Part shown: piece after piece, positions 10,040-21,100 of the stretch
Numbering within the stretch: the first letter of the stretch is position 1
Layout: each line of letters starts with the position of its first letter
Origin: Nymphalis io
Taxonomy: Eukaryota; Arthropoda; Insecta; Lepidoptera; Nymphalidae
Reading direction: 5' to 3'
Assembly: GCF_905147045.1 (NCBI RefSeq)
Contig: NC_065914.1
Span: 1,984,001 to 2,048,000, forward strand
Length of the DNA: 64,000 bases
The notes under the pieces: model-generated
Seen by the model: the letters and a program-made list of their open reading frames with translations, nothing else
The model's database searches: none
What the model was told of the DNA's origin: nothing
Position numbers and translations under genes: made by a program

Positions 10040-10560
10040 AACTGTTTGTAGTGAGTAATACAGCAGAACTATTAGAAAATCACATGCAATTTGTAAATCT
10101 ACGTTTGTTTACCTTTGCTCCTACTCCGATTGGAATAAGATATGGAGACATTGCACTCACACAGCGTTAGCTGATCGGCTTTTTGACGAGCGGTTCTGCT
10201 AGCCAATCAGAGTCCGCGGCGTAATGGCGTAGTACCACAGTAGACAAAGCAGTGACTGCACACAGCGTAGTTGTGTTATATCGTTTGGCGTGAACGAAAA
10301 ATTTAATAGTATCGACGTAATGCTCGCTCACAGTCTGGCTGGCTTTACAATAGCTGTGAACGCTCGCCTAATGTTCATTTGGCATTAGGATATAAAAATT
10401 AAATCACGTCCGTCCGTTGAAAGAATGCGTTCATGACGTTTGTCAGTTGGTAACCTTGAATGCATTACAATAGACAGTTGACATAAGCTTGCAACATCGC
10501 AAATTTGATTTAAAAGCAACAAAATTATAACGTCTAGTCTAAGTTGCTACATTTTGAAAT
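10040..10560. other. Intergenic stretch, nothing coding
   Basis: A somewhat GC-richer patch at 10150-10400 has no open frame or repeat I recognise. It may be an old transposon remnant. Confidence 0.45.
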
Positions 10561-10970
10561 GATTTTTTTTTATAGATGATGATCTGGAGGTAAGAGATCA
10601 CCACCGCCCATTGGCATTGTATAAAATATTAAGCATCCCTTACAACGTCAATGCACCGTCAATCTTGGGAACAAAATACTGCAGTTTTGCGGAAGAATAT
10701 GTGATGATGTGATGGTGGGTGGTACCACCAAACAAAACGATAAGTGTTGTTGCGTTCCAATTTCAAAGGTGAGTAAGCCAGTGTAACTACAGGGACAAAG
10801 GAAATAACGGCTTAGTTTCCAAACCTAGTAGAGCATTGGCGATGTAAGGAATGTTTAATATTTCTTAAATAGCAAATATCAACGACGGTGGTGGACGGTG
10901 GTGACCACTTACCATCGATTGACCCGTTTTCCCGTCCTCCTATCTATAACAAAAATACCTACCCAGGCGA
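10560..10970. repeat. Two SINE-B copies, head to head
   Basis: 10570-10735 reads as a degraded minus-strand copy (CACCACCGCCCATTGGCAT; GTGGTACCACC). 10740-10970 reads as a plus-strand copy (GAGTAAGCCAGTGTAACTAC; GGTGGTGACCACTTACCATC). They share the region normally containing the repeat's head. Confidence 0.65.
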
Positions 10971-13890
10971 GCTTGCAAAAATCCCTACCACCTAGTAAAT
11001 AAGTACAATATTATTTGTTAGTGGTCTAATAATATCGGTGGTAACATTTATCTCAGAAATGCTTCGCCTCTTCAAAGTTCGTCCATTCGATCCGTGACCT
11101 GTCACGAACGCATTCTTTCTGAAGCCGGATAATAGGCTACATAACGTACTCAAGCCATATAATCATGGCATACAATTTTAATTCATTTTAACTACAAAAA
11201 AATCTTATATATAGAATATTTCCCTGTAAAGAGTACCTTCAGTCCCACATACCCCCCCTTCATATGGGGGAAACGCGTAAATGCATTTATCCAATGAAAA
11301 AAAATTCGTAAATATATATACTAAACTTGCTTATTTACATATATATGTATTCCACAAACTATAACTATAAATATGGCACACAAAGCTTAATATTACACTA
11401 TAATATAAGTAAATAATTAAGCGTTACATGAATCTGTTTACATAGTAACCCGCGTCTGTATTCAACTACTTAAAATATGCTCCTTATACTATGTCCTGTG
11501 ATTTAAAAGAAAACAAAACCTAAGTGCACCTAAGTGTTTTGGACAAAATATATATCGATGTATGGATGCTTGTCTAGATTTTGTGTTTATAGAAATGTAT
11601 ATGTGCCGTGTGCACACATGTGTAATTATATTCAGGCGCTCTGTGACCCAGGTGTTAATCGGACGTCGGATTTAATTGAAGTTTAAGGTAAGGAAGGTAT
11701 AATTAGTGACCCCCTTGGTGAACCCCGACGTGATCGCATATAACATGACCAGCTCAAGCAGTTCAGAAGCAGGAGCACAGGACACTTACTTTAACGCCTG
11801 TTCACACGGCCGATATATATAAAAATAAATTTACTTCATCCAGCATAAAAACAATAATATATATGACGTCAGAGTGACAGACAAACAAACAACTATTGAC
11901 CTTGAGTCGGCATGACGTCATTGGTCGAGATATAAATAATCAATTAAATTGTATTGAATCATTATGGATTCCCGAATCATTTGGAAATCATTTGGAATGT
12001 CGATGAAGTTTTGAACGGAACTAGTTGAACTTGAAATTGGAAGTGTTTTTTTTTTCGAATTGACTTGTTGCTGTTGGCCCAAAGGGCCTCGACAGCGTCA
12101 CCGGGCGGGGGGCGAGTCTTTAAGATACTCAGCCGGATGTTGGGAGCCCATTTAAGGGCTTAGAATACGGGGATAGTGTTTTGTGTGCTTATTCGTATTA
12201 AGATAGTCGAAAACTCTATAACTTGAATTTTTTGACGTCTCCCTTCAAGTACGATTTACAGGTAGAGTTGTATTAAGATATAAATGTAAGTTAATCGCGA
12301 ACTGTTTGTGGTACATAGTGTATAAGAGCTGTTAGCAAAACGCATGTAATATGTAAATATATGGTTTGTTTATGAAGAGAAATATCTCTTCCTGTCAATG
12401 ATTATATATACATACATACATACGTTTAAGTGTGTGACTTATATCTATAATTTTTTATACATGGTCATCTCATTCTCGTCCACTACTGGACATAGGCCGT
12501 ATAGGATTTAATACATAACGCTTATAAAATACAAATAGAAGACTTTAGGTATATAAACATTATTAAAACCTACCGCCAATCTATTTATGATGTTTGTCAT
12601 AGCGATAATTGAAGACCAAAGAACACGTACACATGAAAGTGACGATAAATTATATATATTGAAATCTTTAATGACGTTCAACACGCGTGCGAATGAGATG
12701 CCAATATGTTCATACGAGAGTGACAGAGACAAGTTATGACGGTTCAACGATATTCCGCTTGCAGTGCTATTCAGTAAGAACAAACTTCATTCCCCCGTGA
12801 AATGTTGACAACCGACTTGTAGTGATACACTATTTTGACGCGTGTGTCCTTGTACTGTTATGATTATAACGGTCAATATCGCGTATCACTTTCCGACATT
12901 ACACGACCGTTTGCGATGTCCGAGTTCGTTCTTACAGAACAGCCTTAGCATAGAAGTATAGCTGCTTATATATTAATTAAAAAATTTGTGCGCTAGTTAG
13001 GTACATATCATGATTAAAATATAGTATTATTAATTCATTTAAAATAATTAAATTCTAATATAATAAGTACAAATATATATAGATATATTCATGTCATGGT
13101 ATAATATGGCATATTTTTTATTGCTAGCAACATTGATATATATCGTAGCACCTCTTTAAGTTGAACCTCGTTAAGTCGAAATGTTGTGTTTACTTTCCTT
13201 GAAGCCCTAAATTTTTGGACATCTCCGTTCAAGTTCGACTTGGAGAAGTGCTACTGTATATTTACTGTAGTTATATCGGTCTTAAATACATTTTGCGCGT
13301 AAATTTAGTAATTGACTAATACATTATTAATTATTATTATATATAACGCTGTGTCCCGGTGCTAGAAGGGCCTATATCAATAACCTTTTCTTTTGTTATA
13401 TAAATAGAAACGAGGATTAGATGTTCTTTGTTCAATATAACATAACCCTTTTGTGTAGTACTGTTGTAGTACTGTTGGTATGAGCAATATGATCTTTATG
13501 CCGTGTTGCAAATTAATTTTATTATATTTAAACGATTTAGCATATGATATTTACATTTGAATCAAAAATATACTTTAGGCCTTTTAGCAATAGGGCACAG
13601 AACGCTGTGTTCCGTTTCTCGATTCATTGTTTTTTACGTTTGTGGATATTTGCACCATTTTTTTTAAAGGTATGGGCTTGATATTATTAATTTTCGTTTG
13701 CAGTTTTTTCTACAATTGCCAACGCGTCCTGTAAATTACATAATACTTATACATAAACACTTTAGTGAATAAACTTAATTATTTCGATAAAAACATTACA
13801 TATATAGTAATTTGTTTATATATTTTATATTATAAAATAATTGATTTTCTTAATAATATTTGACACAGTTTTTAATACTTACATTATTAA
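10970..13890. other. Intergenic region 3' of Nf1, no gene seen
   Basis: AT-rich. A pattern CCCCCCTTCATATGGGGGAAACGCG at 11255-11278 resembles the LINE tail at 17571, and a T-run with GC-rich sequence at 12047-12160 resembles that at 7400. If the Nf1 transcript ends here its 3' UTR would lie in 13-13.9 kb, but no reliable end signal was identified. Confidence 0.5.
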
Positions 13891-13891
13891 A

Positions 13892-13936
13892 CTACGACTC
13901 TCGATCTGGACAGAATATTGTAGGTTGGCGATTACC
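13892..13936 (-). CDS. Nf1: Candidate Nf1 terminal exon (uncertain)
   Basis: Upstream of 13936 is a convincing acceptor (pyrimidine tract then CCAG). With the phase left by exon 45 the exon would read G|GG TAA, a stop after one residue. A one-base shift would instead read NRQPTIFCPDRES then TAG at 13892-13894. I cannot decide whether the terminal exon is here, nor which frame is used. A transcript is needed to place the 3' end. Confidence 0.35.
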   Translation of the reverse strand, partial: GNRQPTIFCPDRES

Positions 13937-14125
13937 CTGGAAAAATTAAGAAATCGGTTATGTTAGATGTGAATGTGGAAATACGATACAGCAAGAAAAT
14001 AAGGCGTGTGTGTGTGTGCGTGTTTGTTTGTATACGTTGTGTATGTGTGTGTGTAGAAATTGTTTCGAAAAATATGTTTTGTACTAGAAATAGAATAGCT
14101 TCCGTCTTAATAAAGTTAAATCTTT

Positions 14126-14452
14126 TCTAGGTATACTGGCACAAGCCAAGCCGCTGCCACCAGCGGTATGCAAACGTCGCGTTTGGCACTATAAGTCGGC
14201 AGATTAGGACGGTATGCGCGATGACTATGCGTCAGTTCCTTGGAAGGAACGTTGTTTCAATGGGAATGACCCGACTGCCAGCGCCGCTGCTGTTGCTGAT
14301 GAGATTCTGTTAGGGATGGAATACTACATTCCTCACTCAGATCTCATCAGCAAGGGTACGCGTAACCGTTGGTCCACTCGCGAATGTGCCGATGCTGTGT
14401 AGCCTAAGCAGGCGGCATATCGCGCGTGGATCAGTGGCTGCGTTAGTGGGTT
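14126..14452 (+). repeat. LINE-A internal fragment (between EN and RT)
   Basis: Matches 50745-51000 of the longer copy (VCKRRVWHY; MRDDYASVPWKERCFNGNDP; GMEYYIPHSDLISKGTRNRW). It contains an in-frame TAG after ADAV at 14400. Both ends are truncated, and the right end abuts a SINE-B head at 14453. Confidence 0.85.
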
Positions 14453-14760
14453 TTACTGGTGGTAGGGCTTTGTGCAAGCTCGTCTGGGCACCACTCGCCC
14501 ATCAGATATTCTACCGCAGAACAGCAGTACTTGCCGCTAAACAGGCTTCAAGTACTCTGTCCCTTCAATTATCTTATTACTCCGTTTATGTGATCTGTTT
14601 ATGCATGGATTGAATGATAGCTGGTTCTCATAGAAAAGTAACTGCAGAGTTTCTTGCCGGTTCTTCTCACTAGAATCCACATTCCGAACCGGTGGTAGCG
14701 CTTGACGATTCATAATTACTCGTAGAAGTCTATTTGAATAAAGATATTTTGATTTGATTA
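14453..14760 (+). repeat. SINE-B head fragment and LINE-type 3' tail
   Basis: 14460-14535 is the SINE-B head (GGTGGTAGGGCTTTGTGCAA). 14640-14757 is another repeat tail (CCGGTTCTTCTCACTAGAAT; GAACCGGTGGTAG; TTGAATAAAGATATTTTGAT) that recurs at 17225-17310 (minus), 28095-28200 and 36825-36870. Confidence 0.65.
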
Positions 14761-14788
14761 TGTATGTAATAATGTATGTATGTTTGTA

Positions 14789-14905
14789 TGCCTCGTTGGT
14801 CTAGTGGCTAGATGTAAGGCCGCAGTTCAAATCTCAAGTCAATAAAAAGTTATTGGGTTTTTCTATCGAAAGAAATTGGCCGCCGTGGCCGAAATCGGTT
14901 TGGAG
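14789..14905 (+). repeat. SINE-C fragment with LINE-C tail
   Basis: CCTCGTTGGTCTAGTGGCTA is a tRNA-like A-box head, then AGTCAATAAAAAGTTATTGG, as in the copy at 18083. It runs into GCCGTGGCCGAAATCGGT, shared with the LINE-C 3' UTR at 2312. Confidence 0.6.
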
Positions 14906-14939
14906 CACCTTATATGCACGTATGCAGGTATGTATTTAC

Positions 14940-15120
14940 CCGGAAACCGCTGGTCGAGGTCGTGCAGGTCGAGTCGCTCGGGGCGCTCGGGTCGGTCGAT
15001 TCGATCGGATCGGTCGGGGTCGGGGGACGGTTGCCGCACGCAGTCGTCACCCGGGAGATATTTTTCCACCATCGTCACCAGGTAGTACACGAACGCGCTG
15101 TTCACCGCCGTGCACTGGTT
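14940..15120 (-). CDS. Nf1: Nf1 exon 45 of window, near C-terminus (181 nt)
   Basis: Encodes NQCTAVNSAFVYYLVTMVEK then YLPGDDC, followed by a charged Asp/Arg/Pro repeat-like tail (DPDRSDRIDRPERPERLDLH). The first half aligns with vertebrate LIVKFLDALIDTYLPGIDE; the tail is lineage-specific. It leaves one base (G) before a GTAAAT donor. Plus-strand ORFs over this exon are shadows. Confidence 0.9.
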
Positions 15121-18100
15121 CTAGGGGGTACAGTCGATAGTGAGTGCGCACGAATTCTATTGCCTATAATATATTTGCCATAATACCAGGAAATTAAAAA
15201 AAAACAAATGTTTTTTTTTAATAAACCTTTTTGTTCTTTTTTATCTGTGCAATGAATATATTTATTATTATTAGGCATGATGTAACAAAAGACACGTGAA
15301 CAAACATTAATTTCAATTCATAACGACCAAAATCTAAATTTTTATATCGCAGACAGGAGATTGCAGATTGTAGCAACCTATTAAGCTGTAATTTAACTGC
15401 AATTCTTATATATATGCTATATAAACATCATCCGCTGCTAGAGATTTGGTCTCTCTCAAGTTGCGCCAAAGCTCTCGGTTCTCCGTCTTCCAGTCCAGCA
15501 CCTTCTTCACCTTCAGATCCAAATGGCTAGAGGACGCTCTACGTTATGATTGCCGATCCTAGAGTGGGGGAACTCTAGGCGTCGTCTGATCCAACAGCCA
15601 TCGGTCCTTCGACATACGTGACCAGGGTACTGCCACTTTAATGTACTAGTCATGCCAGCCATATTTTTAACACCAGTTCTTCTTCAAGTAATTTATTTTC
15701 TGATTTCAAGGACATACCTTGGTGAAGGGCGCCGCGAACCTCCAGAGGCCTCCGAAGCCGCGACTCTGCATGTAGTGCAGCTGCTGCTGACTCGCGTCCT
15801 CCGACGCTATCATATTCTGAAAGTTGTTTCAAAATCAAAATGTATTCCAGTACACTATTAACAGTACTTTTAAGTCCATGTTACAATATAGAACCGAAAA
15901 GAATCGGCAAGATACTCGGTAGTTTCTTTAAGAGATACATATACACGCACGCACGCACTGATGCATGCACGCACGCACGCGCACACACGCACGCAGAAAC
16001 AGAATCACAGTTAACCCTGCAGTCTCACCCACCTTACATCCCAGGGAGGAGGGGATGGCTCAAAAACAGCTCTGCATGGGAACGTGTTCCCGCTGCAGGT
16101 TAAGCTGAGCCACCTCCTTAGCCATTCATTTAATTTAATTTTGATGTTCCTTATTACGTGTGGCAATAAAGAGTTATATTATTATTAGTTACTCTTTTCT
16201 TTTCTTCATTTCACTGGTGGTAGGGCTTTGCGCAAGTTCGTCTGGGTAGGTACCACCCACTCATCCGATATTCTACCGCTAAACATGTTGTGTTCCGGTT
16301 TGGAGGGTGAGTGACTCAGTGTAATTACAGGCACAAGGGACATAACATCTTAGTTCCCAAGGATGGTGGCGTATTGGCTATGTAAGCGATGGTTAACATT
16401 TCTTACAACATCAATGCCAAAAAAAAGTTATTACCTGTATGATGCTCTGTACCGCGCTCAGAATCACTTGATCGTGGCAATGCATTAGAACATTGTTGAT
16501 CTTCATATCCAGGAGACTGTGGCTGTAATGATAATTAAAAATATCGATGACTCGTCTGATTATGACGGACCATGGCAGTTAATGGTACCCTACTCATCAG
16601 CGGACGTGAATAAAGTCATAGCGATTATCAATTTATAAGCCGAGATGGCCTAGTGGTTAGAACGCGTGAATCTTAACCGATGATCGTGGGTTCAAACCCG
16701 GGTAAGCACCACAGAATTTTCATGTGCTTAATTTGTGATTATAATTCATCTCGTGCTTGACGGTGAAGGAAAACATCGTGAGGAAACCTGCATGTGTCTA
16801 ATTTCATTAAAATTATGTCACATGTGTATTCTACCAACCCGCATTGGAGCACCACGCTGCTCCAATGCTCTATGAATCAGCTCTAAACCTTCTCCTGAAA
16901 AAGGGAGAGGAGGCCTTAGCCCAGCAGTGGGACATTAACAAGCTGTTACTGTTACTGATTATCAATTTCATTTATAGAAATAACCAAATTGTTTGTAAAC
17001 AATATGTATTTTATTTTATCATGTATTCAAAAATTTTATGAATTTTTTTAATGACTTTTTTTTTAAATCAAATTTAAAAAAGTCCCTCTCGATTCCCACC
17101 CGACGCAAAGCCCATAACACAGGCCACATTTCCACGCTGTATGGTAATGGACAACCTCTGTGCCAAGTAAGACCCGGAGCGACTCAAAGTCAAAAATCAA
17201 AAATCTTTATTCAATATAGAAGCGTTACACTTGCTTATTGACTGTCATAAATCTACCACCGGTTCGGAAATAAGCACCTCAGACCTGAGAAGAACCGGCG
17301 AAAGAAACTCAGCGGGTTTTTTTTTTCTGTCAAATCCAGGGGGGCGACAGACATTCTCCCTGATAAAAGTAATTTTATGTATTGTATTGAATAATTTAGA
17401 CCAAGTCACTTCGACGATTGCTGAACACACTTCATCTAGCACAGCTGTTATTCTACAGATTCATGACTAAAATTCGAATACTTCATTCATTTTTATAGGG
17501 TCGGTTTTATTTATTCACTTATATTTTAAAAGCGAAAGGGAGTTTGTTTGTTACGTTATCACATGTTACCTTTTTTTTAACGCTGGAAAAACGCATTACG
17601 CGTTTCCCCCACGGGAACAGTGGGAAGGGGGGGGATATGTGGGGCCCGCCGGTGTCCAAGGCGCCGAGTGCGCCCCGAACATCGGAATACTCACTAAAAA
17701 ACCAGCGGTACCCTTTCCGTCTTAACGAGGAGCGCCACGGAATCGCTTTCGCATGCTACCCTGACGCTGAGAGCGTCAGACCTATCACGTCTTACCTACT
17801 CAACCGAGCATCATGAAATTTTACATACAAAATATCAGGGATACAGAAAAGTATATAACGTGCTTAAGATTTGTCCAGTTATGGGTCATCAACGAGCTGT
17901 TATGTTGTATATAAATACATAGGTCGTAATAATGGCTATATATAAATACTTAATAATAATAAATACTTACATGACGGGAAACACTTTCGGGAACACCACT
18001 GAACCGTCCGCCAGGTACTGGTAGAGTATCCTTATTTCATCTTCATCTATATACAAGATAAATATAATGAGTGTAATGACTACCTCTTCGTCTAGTGGCT

Positions 18101-21100
18101 AGCTATAACGCCACAGATCGCGAGGTCCTGGGTTCAAATCCGACATCTACTCTGGTCGGGCCGATAAAAAAGTTATTGAGTTTTTCTGTTAAAGATTCTC
18201 AGTGGTGGCTCAGAGTCTGGAAGTTGGAAGTACACTTCCGTGCCTCGGAAAGCAAGTAAAGTTGTTGGTCCTGTACTTGAACTCTTCTGGTCGTGACGAA
18301 TTGCCTTTCCATCGGATTATTAGAGTGTATCTGTGTTGGTATATACATTGTGTGTATTTATTAATGCGTTATTAGAATCAAACATATATAAATCAGTATA
18401 AAAATCGTCATACATTCATCCACATATCGGTGCAATTGCTAACCTTGAGAGCAAATAACAGAACACATTCAGACAACAACACATGGGACCTATTTAAAAC
18501 ACTGCTAACGCCATCTGTTGTTTTCGATACATACTAAAACTACAAACTTTATTAACCTCACTAATACGTTATTTAGCGGATAGACGGTTTCACACCGACT
18601 GTCTCTTTCTGTCATTAATAATTTGACTTTCGAAAGAGAAGGACAAAACATTGTGCCAAAAATTACTTGAATTTCTTATCTTTCATTTTATTTGTTGTCA
18701 ATTAAATCACATATGTAAATTAAAAACTAATACATTTCTCCACGTCTTGTCTCGAAATCGATGAATACTAACTCGTTTATTTATTAACACGTTTATTTTT
18801 TATCTATGGTATTCTGTGTTGAGAAATAAGGAATAATTTATTTATTATTATTTATTACCTGTGGTATATTTAACCAGTGTGGCGAGAACGGTCAAGACGA
18901 GCGCCTGCGTGGTGAAGTCGCAGAGCACGGACGGGTCCAGCAGCGAGTTGCATTCCGGACTGCTAGACTCTTTGTCTTCAGATGATTGCTAGCAAGGAAA
19001 AAAAACATGAATACATGTATCGTCGAAAATATATACACTTATATATACAATGTTATGTATATTGAAACTGGAATACAACGATATTATTTTTGTTTGATAG
19101 TACATAATATGATGAGTGAGTGGTACCTACCCGGAGGGGTAGACAAAGGCCTACCAAGTAAAAGTTATTGGGTTTTTCTGTCGATTCAGGAAACCCACTG
19201 GCGAAAGCGGGTTCCACGGTGGTTATGCGAGGCAAAAACCCCTTCCAATGGTATCGGATTATGAGAGTTAGAAATAGTGTGCACTTGTGTTTGTGCACAC
19301 ACATGCTAACTGTAATATCACTTGTGCAACTTTAAAATACTACGACATACAACTTTTAATATAATACATGTTGTGATATATATGTCAGAGATAATAAATT
19401 TAAGCGGGTATACGACGTCACTCATTAGAATAGCAACACCACGCAACGTGACGTATGTCATGTAGGTTGGTATGAGACCCCTATATATAAGATGCCTATT
19501 TTATTATGTAGCCGACTGATGGAAATATAAAATATAAAGGAGTATGTCAGTAGCGCGTGTGATCATTTTGTCGAACGGCCCCCTTGGTCTCTCGCTCTCA
19601 GACTGATTTAATAAAATCAACATATTGCACGACAATGGCGGCCATTAAAATGGCAATCCATTTGAATCCGCGACATATAGTAATATACTTAGCTTACTTT
19701 TTATAATAATTTATGAAAAACCTTCCTGAAATCCGAGAAAGCATTTAAAGAGTATTTGAATTACAGTAGCAGTAAGTATTGCTAAAAAAATTGTCATATA
19801 TATTTTATTTTCGATTTTACGTAATTCTTACGTCTTCAAATATATTATAATATACTTTTTTCATAGATATGTGATATTAAAGTTATTCATGGTACCCCGG
19901 GTAGAGGTGGTTCTATTATACCCCATACGAACAGTTCCCATTATTATCTTAAAACAAAAAAAATTAGCTGCATAATAGTCACCTTCGTAGCGGCATCCGG
20001 GCAATCGCTAGCGCCAGACTTGGTGGACGAAGGGCGTTCAATCTCGTCCGTGCTGCCGGGAGAAACACGACCGTCATCGTCTACCGGCTAGAAGATATTG
20101 GTGAAGTTATTGATTATATGTGTGGGTGCATAGGTACTCACGAGAATTTATGTGTAAGCATGTAAGCTCTTGTACTGATCTCACGCACACGTTAACACAC
20201 TTACAATGACAAATCTCACGCTGACGTCATCTGACGCTCGAAATCTTACGCTCCCGCGTTTGACACTCGAAGTCTCAGTTTGCCCCTACAGTGTACCGAG
20301 GTGCTAAGATATTTACACATCAAATATAGTAACGAGTTAAAAGAATAGAAAAAAGCGGGTTGACTTTTATAGAGGGCAAAAACAGCCTATTTGGTTTAGT
20401 GAATAGCTTATAAAACGTTACAATATAATCTCAGGTTTTTTATTTCGATTTCAAGTGTTTACACTTCTCGTCTCTTAAGGAGAAAGTTTTGAGTTTATTC
20501 CTCGATGTTACTGTAGTGTAATAAGTAGTATGTAAGTCAGATGGCGTATAAATATTAAGACCGTTGCACTAATTATTCATTAATAAATCATCTACTACCA
20601 AATACACTCGTTTCAATAACATAAGTCCCCTCATGGCGACCCTGCCATATTTGGGGCGCGCGACGCGAATTTGATCGCAGTATAGTGTTGCAGCTCCAAA
20701 ATCGGACGACGAGTTGAAGAATTGGATATAAGTTCAAATTAAAGCAAGATGTAGAAATTTAAGTTTATTCTTCGTTACTGTTTTACTAAAAAAAAAAAAA
20801 TCTAACTATGTGCCGATCCAGTGACGAGAAAGAAACAGTATTTGTAAATCAAAACGCCGCAGGCTCGAACCAGGCACAAGTTGAAGAAATACGAATGCAT
20901 CTGTCTACAATCAGCATAGTTTTATTGGTTATTTGTGTGCTACTGGGCATTGCAGCACTGTACTTTATTTATAAAAAGTACAAAAAATGCCATAAAAATT
21001 GGATATCGGATGAGATCACGCAAAACAACTTAAGACGGTCATTCACCCGCGCAAGAGACATACCCAACCAGTAGAGAAGTGACGGCATTAGAATTATGAA

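Noticed and set aside
12508..12783. 91-codon minus-strand ORF as a 3' Nf1 exon or separate gene
   Set aside because: No similarity to neurofibromin, no convincing splice sites and no other support.
14853..15183. Overlapping plus-strand ORFs of 69-95 codons
   Set aside because: They are shadows of Nf1 exon 45 on the opposite strand; its GC-rich repeat-like tail keeps several frames open.
15944..15997. CRISPR-like or functional tandem array
   Set aside because: A simple ACGC/ACAC microsatellite without unique spacers.
16635..16720. tRNA gene
   Set aside because: The tRNA-like A and B boxes belong to the head of SINE-A; the same head occurs at several other sites with target duplications and no foldable acceptor stem was evident.
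18083..18160. tRNA gene
   Set aside because: Head of SINE-C, same reasoning; it is followed by SINE body sequence repeated at 14.8 kb.
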